64,000 nucleotides of DNA from Paraburkholderia sacchari (GCF_000785435.2 NZ_JTDB02000001.1:248001-312000); one strand, 5' to 3'; positions 27,372 to 35,811 are shown, counted from the stretch's first letter. Notes: generated from the sequence alone by a model not told the origin. Numbers and translations: made by a program.

Positions 27372-27738
27372 TCTCAATCTCCTGTGTCGATGGAAGCGGG
27401 TGTTGCGCACCTCGTCCCATCCCATGCGGGGTGGTTGCTGCCTGGTTTTTCGGGTTATTGCCGCCGCCTTGGCTTCGGTCGTCGTGCTGACCGTCTTGCG
27501 TTGTCTGAAAAAATCCTACAGGATGAAAAAAACGTTGTCACCTGGGAAACACGAGATTGTTTCGCACGCTGGGAATTGCCTAACATGCTGTAAAACAAGC
27601 GGAATTCATGCGGCGCCGCAGCAGCGCGCCATTCATGTCAAGCCGCTGGCAAGTTCGTATGCTGCTCACTATGTAGGAAATTTACAGCCCCGCCGGATGG
27701 GCGGCGGGGCCTTTCGAATCCTTCGCGGAGAGTCGACG
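27372..27738. promoter_or_regulatory. Divergent control region with two related motifs
   Basis: This gap separates the binding-protein gene from the divergent SDR gene. Two symmetrical elements share TGTAGGA: ATCCTACAGGAT at 27513-27524 (perfect arms, two-base centre; its complement reads ATCCTGTAGGAT) and TGTAGGAAATTTACA at 27672-27686 (TGTA...TACA ends around AAATTT). They are candidate binding sites for the local RpiR regulator. A GC-rich hairpin, GCCCCGCC/GGCGGGGC, lies near 27686-27712. Confidence 0.4.
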
Positions 27739-28512
27739 ATGAGCCGGGTGGTGCTGGTGACGGGCGCGTGCGGCGGCATTGGCCGTGCGCTATGCAAGCG
27801 ATTTCACGAGGCGGGCGATACCGTGCTCGCGCTCGATCGCGACGAGGCCGGCGTGCAGGCGCTGGCCGACGAGTTCGGCGCGCTGCGCCTCGAAGCGCTG
27901 GCCGCCGACGTCAGCGATCCGGTTGCGCTCGAAGACGCCGTGGCGCGCGCCGTGGCTGCGCGCGGCCCGGTCGAGGTGGCCGTGGCCAACGCGGGCGCCG
28001 CGCTCGGCACGACGCTCGCGCATACCGACGCCGCAAGCTGGCGGCGCGACATCGACCTGAACCTGAACGGCACCTATTACACCGTGGAGGCCGTGCGCCG
28101 CTCGATGATCGAGCGCGGGCGCGGCGCGCTCGTGCTGATCGGCTCGGTGAACGGGCTGACCGCGCTGGGACACCCCGCGTACAGCGCCGCGAAGGCGGGG
28201 CTCGTGAACTACACGAAGGCGCTGGCCATGGAACTCGGGCCGCACGGGATTCGCGCGAACATCGTCTGCCCCGGCACGGTGAAAACACCGGCCTGGCACG
28301 CGCGCGTGACGCAACATCCAAAAATATTCGAAGAACTAAAGAAGTGGTATCCGCTCGGCGACGTGGCCACGCCCGAGGATATCGCCGACGCCGTGCAGTT
28401 TCTCGCGTCGCCACAGGCGCGCGTGATCACGGGCGTGGCGCTGCCGGTGGACGCGGGCCTCATGGCCGGCAACCGGCTGATGGCGAACGAGCTCACGCTC
28501 GACCCGTTCTGA
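27739..28512 (+). CDS. SDR family NAD(P)-dependent oxidoreductase
   Basis: The 257-residue classical short-chain dehydrogenase has the cofactor motif TGACGGIGRALCKRF near residue 9, NAG near 86, catalytic Ser in LIGSVNG near 136 and YSAAKAG near 149. It also has a typical PG-x-V-x-T (CPGTVKTP). Asp at the end of the second strand (LALDRDE) suggests NAD preference. It lies between a sugar importer and its ATPase, so it probably oxidises the imported sugar or polyol. The ATG at 27739 gives the normal N-terminus. Confidence 0.9.
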   Translation: MSRVVLVTGACGGIGRALCKRFHEAGDTVLALDRDEAGVQALADEFGALRLEALAADVSDPVALEDAVARAVAARGPVEVAVANAGAALGTTLAHTDAASWRRDIDLNLNGTYYTVEAVRRSMIERGRGALVLIGSVNGLTALGHPAYSAAKAGLVNYTKALAMELGPHGIRANIVCPGTVKTPAWHARVTQHPKIFEELKKWYPLGDVATPEDIADAVQFLASPQARVITGVALPVDAGLMAGNRLMANELTLDPF

Positions 28513-28561
28513 AGCGCGCGGCACGCAACAACAGCACAAGAGCACAGCCCAAGAGGACAAC

Positions 28562-29638
28562 ATGGCGGCAGTACAACTGAACGGCATCTTCAAGCGCTAC
28601 GGCGACACCCAGGTCGTGCACGGCGTGGACCTCGACATCGCGGACGGCGAATTCGTCGTGCTGGTAGGGCCTTCGGGCTGCGGCAAGACCACCTTGATGC
28701 GCATGATCGCCGGTCTCGAAGACATCAGCGGCGGCGATCTCACCATTGGCGGCACGCTCGCGAATACATTGCCGCCGCAACAGCGCAATATCTCGATGGT
28801 ATTCCAGAGCTACGCGCTCTACCCGCATCTCTCGGTCTACGACAACATCGCGTTCGGGCCGCGCATTCGCAAGGAGCGCGAAGAAGGCTTCAAGCCGCGC
28901 ATCGAAGCCGCCGCGAAAATGCTCAATCTGTCGAGCTATCTCGACCGCCTGCCGCGCGCGCTCTCGGGCGGCCAGCGCCAGCGCGTGGCGATGGGGCGCG
29001 CCGTGGTGCGCGAGCCTGCGGTGTTTCTGTTCGACGAGCCGCTCTCGAATCTCGACGCCAAGCTGCGCGTGCAGATGCGCACGGAAATCAAGGCGCTGCA
29101 TCAGCGTCTGCGCAACACGGTGGTGTACGTCACGCACGACCAGATTGAAGCGATGACCATGGCCGACCGCATCGTGGTGATGAACGCGGGGCGCATCGAG
29201 CAGATCGGCAAGCCGCTCGATCTCTACGACAAGCCGGGCAACTTGTTCGTGGCGAGCTTTCTAGGCTCGCCTTCGATGAACTTCGCCGCGGGCAGCGTGA
29301 TGAGCGACGCGCGCGGCACGGCGCTCGTGCTCGAAGACGGCGTGCGCATCGCGCTTCCCGAGGGCCGTGCGGGAACGAGCCTGCAAGCCGGCGCGCGCGT
29401 GACGCTCGGCATTCGCCCCGAGCACATCGAAACCGCGGGCGGCGAGGTGCCGTTCAACGTCGAGGTGATCGAGCCGACTGGCGCTGAGACGCACTTGTAC
29501 GGGAAAATAGGCGGCACGACATGGTGCGTCACGACGCGCGCGCGGCCCGGCATCGAACCGGGGCAGCGCATGACGCTGGGTCTGCCGCTCGCGCACCTGC
29601 ATCTATTCGACACCGAAAGCGGCAAGCGGCTCGACTGA
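28562..29638 (+). CDS. Carbohydrate ABC transporter ATP-binding protein (UgpC/MsmX-type)
   Basis: The 358-residue ATPase has Walker A GPSGCGKTT near residue 37, signature LSGGQRQR near 134, Walker B FLFDEP near 155 and a C-terminal TOBE region with LGIRPEHIE. This is the CUT1 importer ATPase type. It lies 49 bases after the SDR gene and 57 bases before the RpiR gene, so the three are likely one transcript, divergent from the binding-protein and permease genes. Confidence 0.92.
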   Translation: MAAVQLNGIFKRYGDTQVVHGVDLDIADGEFVVLVGPSGCGKTTLMRMIAGLEDISGGDLTIGGTLANTLPPQQRNISMVFQSYALYPHLSVYDNIAFGPRIRKEREEGFKPRIEAAAKMLNLSSYLDRLPRALSGGQRQRVAMGRAVVREPAVFLFDEPLSNLDAKLRVQMRTEIKALHQRLRNTVVYVTHDQIEAMTMADRIVVMNAGRIEQIGKPLDLYDKPGNLFVASFLGSPSMNFAAGSVMSDARGTALVLEDGVRIALPEGRAGTSLQAGARVTLGIRPEHIETAGGEVPFNVEVIEPTGAETHLYGKIGGTTWCVTTRARPGIEPGQRMTLGLPLAHLHLFDTESGKRLD

Positions 29639-29694
29639 CTGAACCGAACCGCGGGCCCGGTCGCACCTTCCACGGCTTATCCACGGAACACAGC

Positions 29695-30573
29695 TTGCCG
29701 GTCTCCAATCTGATCCATCACATCCGCAACGTAGCGGAGTCGCTGCGGCCCGCCGAACGCAAGGTCGCGGAGATGGTGCTCGCCGACATCGACTTCGCGA
29801 TGCGCGCGAGCATCACCGAGCTTGCGCTGCGCGCCGAGGTGTCCGAGCCATCGGTCACGCGCTTTTGCCGTGCGGTGGGCGCGCACGGCTTGCGCGACTT
29901 CAAGATGCGGCTTGCGCAGAGCGCGGCGGGCGGCATGCCGTTCGCCGCCGCGCGCGAAGTGACGAGCGGCGACCCCGCGCAGGCCGGCACGCTGCTCGAC
30001 CGCGTGACGGAGCAGGTGGTGCAGGGCGTGCAGCACGCGCGCGCCTCGCTGGACCCGGCTGTATTCGAGGCGGCGGTGGCGGCGCTCGCCGGTGCGCGGC
30101 GCGTCTATTTCTTCGGCGTGGGCGCGGGCTCGGGGCTCGTGGCGCAGGACGCGGCGCTGCGTTTTTTGCGGCTGGACATCGCCGCGAGCGCGTTCGCCGA
30201 TGCGCATTTGCAGCGGCTTTATGCCGGCTTGCTCGAGCCGGGCGACGTGGCGTTCGCGATCTCGCAGTCGGGGCGCAGCGTGGAAGTGAACGAGAGCATC
30301 CAGATCGCGAAGGAGCGCGGTGCGACCACCATCGCGCTCACCAACGCAGGCTCGCGGCTCGCGTGGGTGGTGGACATTCCGCTGCTGTTGCGCGTGCCGG
30401 AGTCCGAAGCGCCTGAAGAGGCGCATGCGGCCGGTGTGTCGCGCATCGCGCATCTCGCGGTGATGGATGCGCTCGCGATGGGCGTGGCGCTCGGGCTTGG
30501 TCCGAAGACGTTGGAGAAGATGCGTGGTGCGCAGGCGCGTGGAGGCTCGGACAGTGCGGAAATGAAGGGATAG
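29695..30573 (+). CDS. RpiR/MurR family transcriptional regulator (HTH + SIS domain)
   Basis: The 292-residue protein has an N-terminal RpiR helix-turn-helix (LRPAERKVAEMVLAD, then ASITELALRAEVSEPSVTRF) and a C-terminal SIS sugar-phosphate-binding domain (RRVYFFGVGAGSGLVAQD, then AFAISQSGRSVEVNE). It likely senses a phosphosugar and controls the adjacent importer and SDR genes. TTG at 29695 is the preferred start because MPVSNLIHHIRNVAESLRPAE is the usual N-terminus, although the ribosome site is weak. The open frame runs further upstream into the ATPase gene. Confidence 0.88.
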   Translation: MPVSNLIHHIRNVAESLRPAERKVAEMVLADIDFAMRASITELALRAEVSEPSVTRFCRAVGAHGLRDFKMRLAQSAAGGMPFAAAREVTSGDPAQAGTLLDRVTEQVVQGVQHARASLDPAVFEAAVAALAGARRVYFFGVGAGSGLVAQDAALRFLRLDIAASAFADAHLQRLYAGLLEPGDVAFAISQSGRSVEVNESIQIAKERGATTIALTNAGSRLAWVVDIPLLLRVPESEAPEEAHAAGVSRIAHLAVMDALAMGVALGLGPKTLEKMRGAQARGGSDSAEMKG

Positions 30574-30594
30574 GCAGAGCGCGAGAAGAAAAAA

Positions 30595-30625
30595 GCTCGC
30601 TGGGTAGTGAGTCTGGGCAGCGAGC
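30595..30625 (-). terminator. Intrinsic terminator between convergent genes
   Basis: Perfect 8-bp arms GCTCGCTG (30595-30602) and CAGCGAGC (30618-30625) are followed on the minus strand by TTTTTTCTTCTC. It terminates hicB and may also stop the convergent rpiR-type transcript. Confidence 0.75.
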
Positions 30626-30635
30626 CTTCGACCCT

Positions 30636-31037
30636 TTATTCGTGCGCTAACGCTTCCAACGCTATGCGCGCGAGAAAGCCGCTTCGCGTTTCGTGCCTTT
30701 TCTCGACATAAGCGTCGATCTTGTGCAGGACGAACCGTGGAAGACTGATGTTGATCCGCTCCGGCTTGCTGTCCAGCCTCGTCAAGTCGACATCCACCAG
30801 CACCCAAATGGCTCCTGCGTAGTCCTTATTTGCAGCCAGTTCTTCGATGGTCGAGCACGTGAACCCGACATCCTCACCCAACTCGACCAAAGTGGAAACA
30901 TGGCCGGTGATGGCTTCTCTGGCGTTCCTGATTGCGTCATCGATGGTGTCGCCCCACGAGTGCACGCCCGGAATGTCCGGAACGGTGACTCCGTAGACGC
31001 TCCCATCGTCCTTATGAATTGCGATGGGAAATTCCAT
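30636..31037 (-). CDS. hicB: HicB family antitoxin
   Basis: The 133-residue HicB protein has the partial RNase-H-like fold MEFPIAIHKDDGSVYGV followed by VPDIPGVHSWGDTIDDAI near residue 20. A C-terminal ribbon-helix-helix DNA-binding segment follows (RINISLPRFVLHKIDAYVEK). The length is normal, so the antitoxin looks intact. The ATG at 31037 has GAGGAG at good spacing. Its toxin partner should lie just upstream, but only a short 3' scrap of hicA remains there, so this is an orphan antitoxin now placed directly behind the P450 gene. Confidence 0.9.
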   Translation of the reverse strand: MEFPIAIHKDDGSVYGVTVPDIPGVHSWGDTIDDAIRNAREAITGHVSTLVELGEDVGFTCSTIEELAANKDYAGAIWVLVDVDLTRLDSKPERINISLPRFVLHKIDAYVEKRHETRSGFLARIALEALAHE

Positions 31038-31063
31038 TTTTCGCTCCTCTTTGCTTGTCCGTG

Positions 31064-31117
31064 TCACTTAAGGCCGGCGGTTTTCAGGATGCTCGTTGCG
31101 GTGCCGATCGGCAGGTA
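31064..31117 (-). pseudogene. hicA toxin remnant (3' end only)
   Basis: Reading the minus strand just after the P450 stop gives YLPIGTATSILKTAGLK and a TGA stop at 31064-31066, 26 bases before the hicB start. This is the recognisable C-terminus of HicA mRNA interferases, which normally end in a Leu-Pro-x-Gly-Thr helix of this kind. In frame, the codon two positions further upstream is the TAG that ends the P450 gene. About 40 residues of HicA, including the double-stranded RNA-binding core and catalytic His, are absent. Confidence 0.72.
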
Positions 31118-31120
31118 TCG

Positions 31121-32578
31121 CTAGCGCTTCCTCAACCTCACCGGCATCGTATCCGGCACCATCGTAAACGCAGACACCTCGTTGATCTGCGCCGGATCGA
31201 TGGCCATCTCGATCTCGAACTCGTTCATCAGCATGGAAAGCGCGAGGCGCATCTCCACCGTCGCGAGATGACGCCCCGGACACACGCGCGGCCCCGCGCC
31301 GAACTGCAGGTACGCGCGAACGTCGTGCGGACCGCCGTGAGCCTCATGCTCGCCGCTGGACTCCCTCTTGTGCATCCAGCGCCACGGATCGTAGCGCTGC
31401 GGATCGGCGAAATTCTTTGCGTCGATCATCGCGGGCCGCGCCACGAAGAACATGCGCGTGCCTTTGGGCAGGGCCACGCCGTCGAGCACGACGTCTTCTA
31501 ACGGCTCGAACGAATGCACCGCCGCCACGGGGCGCAGGCGCGTCGCCTCGATGCAGATCGCCTCGAAGAGGTCGAGCTCCTTGAGCGTCGCGTAGTCGGG
31601 GCATACGCTCGCCTCGCCGAGCACGCGGCGCGCCTGTGCGCCCAGATGCGTCTGCAGTTGCGGGTCCGCCGCGAGGTAGGGCAGCGTCCAGGCGATCGAA
31701 TCGGCGGTGGTGTCCTCGCCAGCGAGCAGGATCGTCAGCACGTTGGCGCGGATCTGCGCATCGGTGATGGGCGTCGCGCCCGGTTCCGCCCTCGCGTCCT
31801 GCTGCTGCACGAGCATCGCTTCGAGCAGGTTGCGCGGCGTTTGCGCGGGCTCGTCGCGCATGCGTTCGCGGGCGCGCGCCATCATCGCGTCGACATGACG
31901 ATGCACTTCGGCCAGCGATTGATCGAGTTTCCGGTCCGCGGGCAGCTTGAAGTAGCGCCAATACGGAAAGAGCGCGTTGATGCGGCCCATCACGCTCGGC
32001 AGGATGCGCTCCAGATGCTCCTGAATCACGCCGTGATCGCGTTCGAGCGTGCGCGGGTCTTCGCCGAATGCGAGCGCGCTCGTCACGTCCACGGTGTAGC
32101 GCTTGAGGTCGTCGGTCATCTCCACCGTTTCGCCGCGCTCGGCCGCGCGCAGCCAGCGCGCGCGCAGCCGCCCGGTGATGTCGGCCAGCGTGGGATAGAA
32201 CGCCTTGATGGTCGGGATCGAGAGCGCCTGCATCACGAGGCGGCGTTGCGGCTCCCAGGCCGCGCCTTCCGCAGAGAACAGGCCGTTGCAGCCCATCTCC
32301 TCGAGCACCGCTTCGATCGGTTGATAGCGCCGGTAGCGGTGCGGGCGCTCGCGCATTATCTGCTGGATCAGCTCGGGGTCGGTCCAGATCGTGATGGGGA
32401 TGCTGCCCACCTGGAAGCGGTAGGGCGTGCCGAGTTCGGCGGCCCAGCGTTCGAGGATCAAGTGCAGCCGCGCGGGCGAGAGCTGCAGCAGATTGCCGAC
32501 GAGCGGCAGGCCGCGCGGACACGGCAGGTCGGCGACCTGACGCTGCGCAGTGCGGGAACCGGTGGAGGCCGTGCTCAT
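31121..32578 (-). CDS. Cytochrome P450
   Basis: The 485-residue P450 has the I-helix oxygen motif LLAGEDTTADS near residue 285, the K-helix E-x-x-R in EATRLRP near 343 and the heme-Cys loop FGAGPRVCPGRHLA near 434. It starts with LPCPRGLPLVGNL and has no membrane anchor. The I-helix and heme loop are intact, so it should be active, but the substrate is unknown. The ATG at 32578 is chosen; the in-frame extension to 32671 is His/Pro-rich low-complexity sequence coded by a tandem repeat. No ferredoxin or reductase gene is adjacent. Confidence 0.92.
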   Translation of the reverse strand: MSTASTGSRTAQRQVADLPCPRGLPLVGNLLQLSPARLHLILERWAAELGTPYRFQVGSIPITIWTDPELIQQIMRERPHRYRRYQPIEAVLEEMGCNGLFSAEGAAWEPQRRLVMQALSIPTIKAFYPTLADITGRLRARWLRAAERGETVEMTDDLKRYTVDVTSALAFGEDPRTLERDHGVIQEHLERILPSVMGRINALFPYWRYFKLPADRKLDQSLAEVHRHVDAMMARARERMRDEPAQTPRNLLEAMLVQQQDARAEPGATPITDAQIRANVLTILLAGEDTTADSIAWTLPYLAADPQLQTHLGAQARRVLGEASVCPDYATLKELDLFEAICIEATRLRPVAAVHSFEPLEDVVLDGVALPKGTRMFFVARPAMIDAKNFADPQRYDPWRWMHKRESSGEHEAHGGPHDVRAYLQFGAGPRVCPGRHLATVEMRLALSMLMNEFEIEMAIDPAQINEVSAFTMVPDTMPVRLRKR

Positions 32579-32652
32579 GAGCGCTTCCTTGGTGGCGGCT
32601 GGCGGGGGCTGGTGTGGCGGCTGGGTGCTGCTGCGCGGTGTTGCGCGCCGTT

Positions 32653-32692
32653 GCGTGGCATGGCGTGGCATGGCGTGGTGTTGCGTGGCCGC
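32653..32692. repeat. 10-bp tandem repeat upstream of the P450 gene
   Basis: Four consecutive 10-bp units: GCGTGGCATG twice exactly, then GCGTGGTGTT and GCGTGGCCGC. They lie in the 135-bp spacer between the P450 start and the IclR stop. Copy number could change by slippage and alter the P450 leader. Confidence 0.7.
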
Positions 32693-32713
32693 GTGCGGAC
32701 GACTGGGAGCCGA

Positions 32714-33589
32714 TTATAGCGACGCCGCTCCCGCCACATGGCCGAAGCGGCGCGACAGGCGCTCTGCCGAGGCGCTTAGCCGCTGTGCGCTGTCGCCTTC
32801 GCTGGCCGCGTCGAAGTTGCCCGATGGCCCCATCAGCGCGAGCACGAGGCACACACTGCCGGTGTGGTCGAACACGGGCGCGGCCACGGTGCTGATGCCG
32901 GGGATCGGATTGTCGAGCGCGGTGTCGAGCCGCCGTGCGCGGATCGCGGCAAGGCGTTCGGCGTAGCGCGGGTCGGGCGCTGCCGATTGCATGGGCGATG
33001 ATGGCGATGGCGCGCCGGCGAGGCGCAGGCTGTCTTGCGCGAGCAGCTCGGCGCGCATGTCGTCGTCGAGCCAGGCGGCGAACACGCGGCCGATGGCCGT
33101 GTTCACGAGCGACATCACCGTGCCGGGCCGCAGGCTCACGTGCAGCGGGCGCGGCGATTCTTCGAGGCGCACGACCGTGGGCCCGAGCGGCCCCGGCACC
33201 GCGAGCGCCACGCTCATGCCGGTGCTGGCGGCGAGGTCGACCAGCTCGGCGTCGGCTTCGCGCACGGGCGAGAGGCGCGCGAGTCCCAGGAGGCCCAGTT
33301 CGAGGCTCAGGGGGCCGGCTTCGTAGCGGCCCGCCGCGTCGCGCGCGAGCAGGCCGGTCTTGAGCAGGCTTACGAGGTGCGGAAAAGCCTTCGCGCTCGG
33401 CATGCCGGCCGCCGCCGCGAGGTCGCGCAGCGAAAGCGGCGTGCCGGCCGCCACCAGCGCGGCGAGCAGCTCGCCCGTGGCGTCGAGCGCCTGGATGCCG
33501 CGCTGCGGTTTGTCGGCGGATTCCGCTTGGGGTGCGGGTTCGGCGCGGGCTTCGTCCGGGACGGTGGACGGGGGGCGGGCTCGGGGCAT
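32714..33589 (-). CDS. IclR family transcriptional regulator (copy 1)
   Basis: The 291-residue regulator has an N-terminal winged helix after a Pro/Ala-rich tail (PQRGIQALDATGELLAALV, then LSLRDLAAAAGMPSAKAFPHL). The C-terminal IclR effector domain includes VMSLVNTAIGRVFAAWL and ISTVAAPVFDHTGSVCLVL. It lies 10 bases after a second IclR gene with the same domain plan, so both come from one transcript. They probably regulate the divergent MBL/monooxygenase operon, the P450, or both. Confidence 0.88.
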   Translation of the reverse strand: MPRARPPSTVPDEARAEPAPQAESADKPQRGIQALDATGELLAALVAAGTPLSLRDLAAAAGMPSAKAFPHLVSLLKTGLLARDAAGRYEAGPLSLELGLLGLARLSPVREADAELVDLAASTGMSVALAVPGPLGPTVVRLEESPRPLHVSLRPGTVMSLVNTAIGRVFAAWLDDDMRAELLAQDSLRLAGAPSPSSPMQSAAPDPRYAERLAAIRARRLDTALDNPIPGISTVAAPVFDHTGSVCLVLALMGPSGNFDAASEGDSAQRLSASAERLSRRFGHVAGAASL

Positions 33590-33599
33590 GGTGGCGGCT

Positions 33600-34580
33600 T
33601 CAGTTCGGATCGGGAGGGGGGACAGCGCCGGGGGCGTCGGAAGCCTCCGCAGAGGCGGCCTCCGCAAAGGCGGCCTCGGCGATCTCGCGCGCGGCCTCGC
33701 GCAGCGCGCGCACGAGCGCGCTGGCCGGGCGCACATCGAGCACGCCGGTTGCGCCCACGGCCGTGAGCGTGAGGCGCAACGTGCGCTGCGGATCGAGCAC
33801 CGGCACGCAGGCGCTGCTGACGCCGGGGCTGGGCGCGTCGATGCCAAGCTCGAAGCCGCGCGCGCGGATGGTATCGAGCGTGGCGGCGAAGGCGGCGTCG
33901 TGTTTCGGCGATGCGTCGTCCTGCTTCGATGCGGCCTTGCCCGTGGCTGGCGTTGCAGCGGCGGACGTCGCGCCGGTTGCCGCGGTGCCGCGCCAGACCG
34001 GCTGCGCCGTCTGGTTGCGCCACATCGCGCCCAGCGCGGCTTCGTCGAGGAACGCGCAGAACACGCGGCCCGTGGACGTCGCCGGCAGCGACATCACCGT
34101 GCCCACGTGCAAGTTCACATGGAGCGGCAGGCTCGCGTGCTCGTAGCGCACGATGGTCGGCCCTTGCGGCCCGGCAATGCACAGCGCGATGCTGCAGTTG
34201 TGCGCTTGCGCGAGCGCCGCCGCGCGGGGCACGGCTTCGCGCAGCGCGGGCTCCTGCGCCAGATGCAGCAGGCCCAGGCGCAGCGCGAGCGGTCCCGCCT
34301 CGTAGCGCCCGGAAAGCGCGTCGCGCTTGATCAGGCCGAGCCGCGTGAGGCTCACCAGATAGGCGTGCGCCTGGCTCGACGCGATTTCGGCGCCTGCCGC
34401 GAGATCGCTGGGTGCGAGCGGCACGCGGGCGTCGGCGAGCACGCGCAACAGGCGCGCGGCTACCTCCACGCTCTGAATGCCGCGCTGCGTCTTGCCGATG
34501 CCGGCGCCAGCGTCCGCATCCGGCCGGGCGGACGGGGCGGGCGTGGCAGCGGCGGCGCGCGCGTTGCGAGGGGTCTTCAC
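33600..34580 (-). CDS. IclR family transcriptional regulator (copy 2)
   Basis: The 326-residue paralogue of the following gene has the helix-turn-helix TQRGIQSVEVAARLLRVLAD and SDLAAGAEIASSQAHAYL, and an effector domain with VMSLPATSTGRVFCAFLDE. It carries a non-conserved Ala/Thr-rich insert (about residues 200-230) and an Ala/Glu-rich tail encoded partly by 15-bp repeats. It is divergent from the MBL-fold gene across 271 bp, the usual arrangement for an IclR regulator and its target catabolic operon. Confidence 0.88.
   Translation of the reverse strand: MKTPRNARAAAATPAPSARPDADAGAGIGKTQRGIQSVEVAARLLRVLADARVPLAPSDLAAGAEIASSQAHAYLVSLTRLGLIKRDALSGRYEAGPLALRLGLLHLAQEPALREAVPRAAALAQAHNCSIALCIAGPQGPTIVRYEHASLPLHVNLHVGTVMSLPATSTGRVFCAFLDEAALGAMWRNQTAQPVWRGTAATGATSAAATPATGKAASKQDDASPKHDAAFAATLDTIRARGFELGIDAPSPGVSSACVPVLDPQRTLRLTLTAVGATGVLDVRPASALVRALREAAREIAEAAFAEAASAEASDAPGAVPPPDPN
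33644..33673. repeat. 15-bp tandem repeat inside the IclR copy 2 gene
   Basis: CCTCCGCAGAGGCGG (33644-33658) and CCTCCGCAAAGGCGG (33659-33673) are adjacent with one mismatch, and a partial third unit follows. They encode the repeated Ala-Glu-Ala tail of the protein. Confidence 0.65.
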
Positions 34581-34673
34581 TCGTTGTCCCGGGCTGAAAA
34601 AGGGTCCATGTTAACCGAATGGCGCACAAACACTGGCGATCTGATTATTTGCATATGGCTAGTGTATTCGCCA

Positions 34674-34702
34674 TTGACAAATAAAAACGGGCGGGCGATC
34701 AT
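34674..34702 (+). promoter_or_regulatory. Candidate promoter for the MBL/monooxygenase operon
   Basis: A perfect TTGACA (34674-34679) is followed 17 bases later by GATCAT (34697-34702), a weak -10. It lies in the 271-bp divergent gap (34581-34851), which otherwise holds no gene. Distant arms AATGGCG (34618-34624) and CGCCATT (34669-34675) flank the AT-rich centre and could belong to an IclR site. Confidence 0.4.
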
Positions 34703-34851
34703 GGCTTCACCCCGGCAAAACAGCGGCTCATTCACAACCAGGCGGGGCGAGACATTCGGGCGGGCGTCATGCCCGCCATGGCGGCGCGTGCTCGCGCGCG
34801 CCGCCCGGCCTCGCTCCGTCGTTCGCTCCCCCAACGGATACGGAGACTCAG

Positions 34852-35811
34852 ATGGCAAAGGCGTTCGCATCGCAGGCGGATCTCGAAGAAAAGCAGGTCA
34901 CCTTCACGCAGCTCTCGGAAAACGCCTACGCGTACACCACGGAAGGCGACCCGAACTCGGGCGTGATCATCGGCGACGACGGCGTGCTGATCGTCGACAC
35001 CACCGCCACGCCCGCCATGGCGCAGGATCTCATCGCGAAGATCCGCAGCGTCACGGACAAGCCCATCAAATACGTCGTGCTCTCGCACTATCACGCGGTG
35101 CGCGTGCTGGGCGCATCGGCGTATTTCAAGGAAGGCGCGCAGCAGATCATCGCGAGCCGCGGCACTTACGAAATGATCGTCGAGCGCGGCGAAGCCGACA
35201 TGAAGTCGGAAATCGAGCGCTTCCCGCGCCTCTTTGCCGGTGTCGAAACCGTGCCGGGCCTCACGTGGCCGACGCTCGTGTTCGAGAAGGAAATCACGCT
35301 GTTTCTCGGCAAGCTCGAAGTGAAGATCGCTCATCTTGGCTCGGGCCACACGAAGGGCGATACGGTGGTGTGGCTGCCGCAGCAGAAGGTGCTGTTCTCG
35401 GGCGATCTCGTGGAATACGACGCGGCGTGCTATTGCGGCGATGCCCAGCTCGCCGAATGGCCCGCCACGCTCGAAGCGCTGCGCGCGCTTGGCGCACAAA
35501 AGCTCGTGCCGGGCCGCGGCCCCGCGCTCGTCACGCCCGATGAAGTGAACAAGGGTCTCGACTACACGAAGGACTTCGTCACGACCCTGCTCGTGCAGGG
35601 CCGCAAGGCGGTCGAGCGCAAGCTCGACCTCAAGGACGCCATGGCGCTCACTCGCGAAGCGATGGATCCGAAGTTTGGCCATGTGTTCATCTACGAGCAT
35701 TGCCTGCCGTTCGACGTGTCGCGCGCCTATGACGAGGCGAGCGGCATTTCGCATCCGCGCATCTGGACCGCGCAGCGCGACAAGGAAATGTGGGACGCGC
35801 TGCAGGATTGA
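34852..35811 (+). CDS. MBL-fold protein with an incomplete metal site
   Basis: The 319-residue metallo-beta-lactamase-fold protein has the expected strand-turn GVLIVDTTATP near residue 44. The first metal motif is HYHAVR at 79-84 instead of H-x-H-x-D-H. His166 (GSGHTKGD) and Asp185 (FSGDLVE) are kept, but the last ligand motif is PGRGP (Arg222) instead of PGHG. Ligands of the first metal thus remain (His79, His81, His166), while most of those for the second are lost. It is the first gene of an operon with an FAD monooxygenase and a DUF2783 protein; a hydrolytic step on an aromatic-derived compound is possible. Confidence 0.87.
   Translation: MAKAFASQADLEEKQVTFTQLSENAYAYTTEGDPNSGVIIGDDGVLIVDTTATPAMAQDLIAKIRSVTDKPIKYVVLSHYHAVRVLGASAYFKEGAQQIIASRGTYEMIVERGEADMKSEIERFPRLFAGVETVPGLTWPTLVFEKEITLFLGKLEVKIAHLGSGHTKGDTVVWLPQQKVLFSGDLVEYDAACYCGDAQLAEWPATLEALRALGAQKLVPGRGPALVTPDEVNKGLDYTKDFVTTLLVQGRKAVERKLDLKDAMALTREAMDPKFGHVFIYEHCLPFDVSRAYDEASGISHPRIWTAQRDKEMWDALQD

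Noticed and set aside
32579..32671. N-terminal extension of the P450
   Set aside because: The added His/Pro/Thr-rich residues come from a tandem repeat region, and the P450 family N-terminus begins after the ATG at 32578.
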